Notes under the pieces: generated by a model
Databases searched by the model: none
Told to the model about the DNA's origin: nothing
The model's input: only the letters and a program-made list of their open reading frames with translations
Origin: Candidatus Sigynarchaeota archaeon
GTDB lineage: Archaea; Asgardarchaeota; Jordarchaeia; Jordarchaeales; Jordarchaeaceae
Length of the DNA stretch: 6,113 nt
Reading direction: 5' to 3'
Assembly: GCA_030587505.1 (NCBI GenBank)
Contig: JAUQYY010000116.1
Span: 1 to 6,113, forward strand
Translations under genes and position numbers: made by a program
Shown: positions 5,957 to 6,113 of the stretch, in pieces
How positions within the stretch are numbered: position 1 is the first letter of the stretch
Layout of the letters: every line of letters starts with the position of its first letter

Positions 5957-6076
5957 TTACCAGCGAGGATGAATGTGGAATGTGGTTTCCTAGATCTGAA
6001 ACCGGTGATTTTAAGTTATATGGCGACCTGGAAATAATATTTGATTTTTAGTAATACTCAAAATTAATTGCGAGGC

Positions 6077-6085
6077 GTATATAAT
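6077..6085. promoter_or_regulatory. Isolated TATA box near the window edge
   Basis: GTATATAAT, preceded on the plus strand by GCGAGGC, is the most canonical TATA box in the window. No gene follows it inside the window on either strand; on the plus strand it could drive a gene starting just beyond 6113. The surrounding 5957-6113 is A/T-rich with no supported gene. Confidence 0.3.
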
Positions 6086-6113
6086 GTGAATCCTGTTTTA
6101 GGGTTTTAAAATC

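Noticed and set aside
5969..6037. 22-residue plus-strand frame starting MNVECGFL
   Set aside because: The only purine-rich stretch (GAGG) abuts the start codon, no TATA box is placed for it, and the length is within chance expectation.

Overview
The window reads as a piece of an archaeal chromosome. Upstream of the genes are A/T-rich TATA-like boxes rather than bacterial -35/-10 pairs, and Shine-Dalgarno motifs of the GGTGA/GAGG type. Three of the four genes start on TTG or GTG, arginine is mostly AGG/AGA with frequent ATA isoleucine, T-tracts follow gene ends, and one gene is a CPSF-type beta-CASP nuclease of the archaeal kind. The exact lineage cannot be fixed from this sequence; an uncultured thermoproteotal or Bathyarchaeia-like archaeon would fit, but that is a guess.

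Layout. (1) 1-801, minus strand: a nucleoside hydrolase with all visible catalytic residues, cut at its C-terminus by the window edge. (2) 802-1091: intergenic, with TATA-like boxes, a 10-bp palindrome and a T-tract ending the next gene. (3) 1092-3311, minus: a 739-residue secreted, C-terminally anchored protein with 19 N-glycosylation sequons and what looks like an internal duplication. (4) 3312-3953: a long A/T-rich gap between divergent genes. It holds their promoters, an A-rich direct repeat, and a short amber-interrupted remnant on the minus strand that resembles the C-terminal domain of the surface protein. (5) 3954-5426, plus: a complete metallo-beta-CASP ribonuclease (aCPSF2-like) with a C-terminal coiled coil. 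(6) 5427-5542: a compact convergent intergenic region with T-tracts on both strands. (7) 5543-5908, minus: a 121-residue tandem-repeat protein of the kind I recall being annotated as '5-fold beta-flower protein'. (8) 5909-6113: its promoter and A/T-rich sequence with no convincing gene.

No operon is visible. Each gene has its own leader and they are separated by 116-642 bases, so there is no sequence evidence that they work together. They cover purine/pyrimidine nucleoside salvage, an abundant-looking surface glycoprotein, RNA 3'-end processing or transcription termination, and a small symmetric repeat protein of unknown role. The most unusual items are the beta-flower protein in an archaeal setting, the coiled-coil extension of the nuclease, the duplicated architecture of the surface protein, and the interrupted remnant in the long gap.
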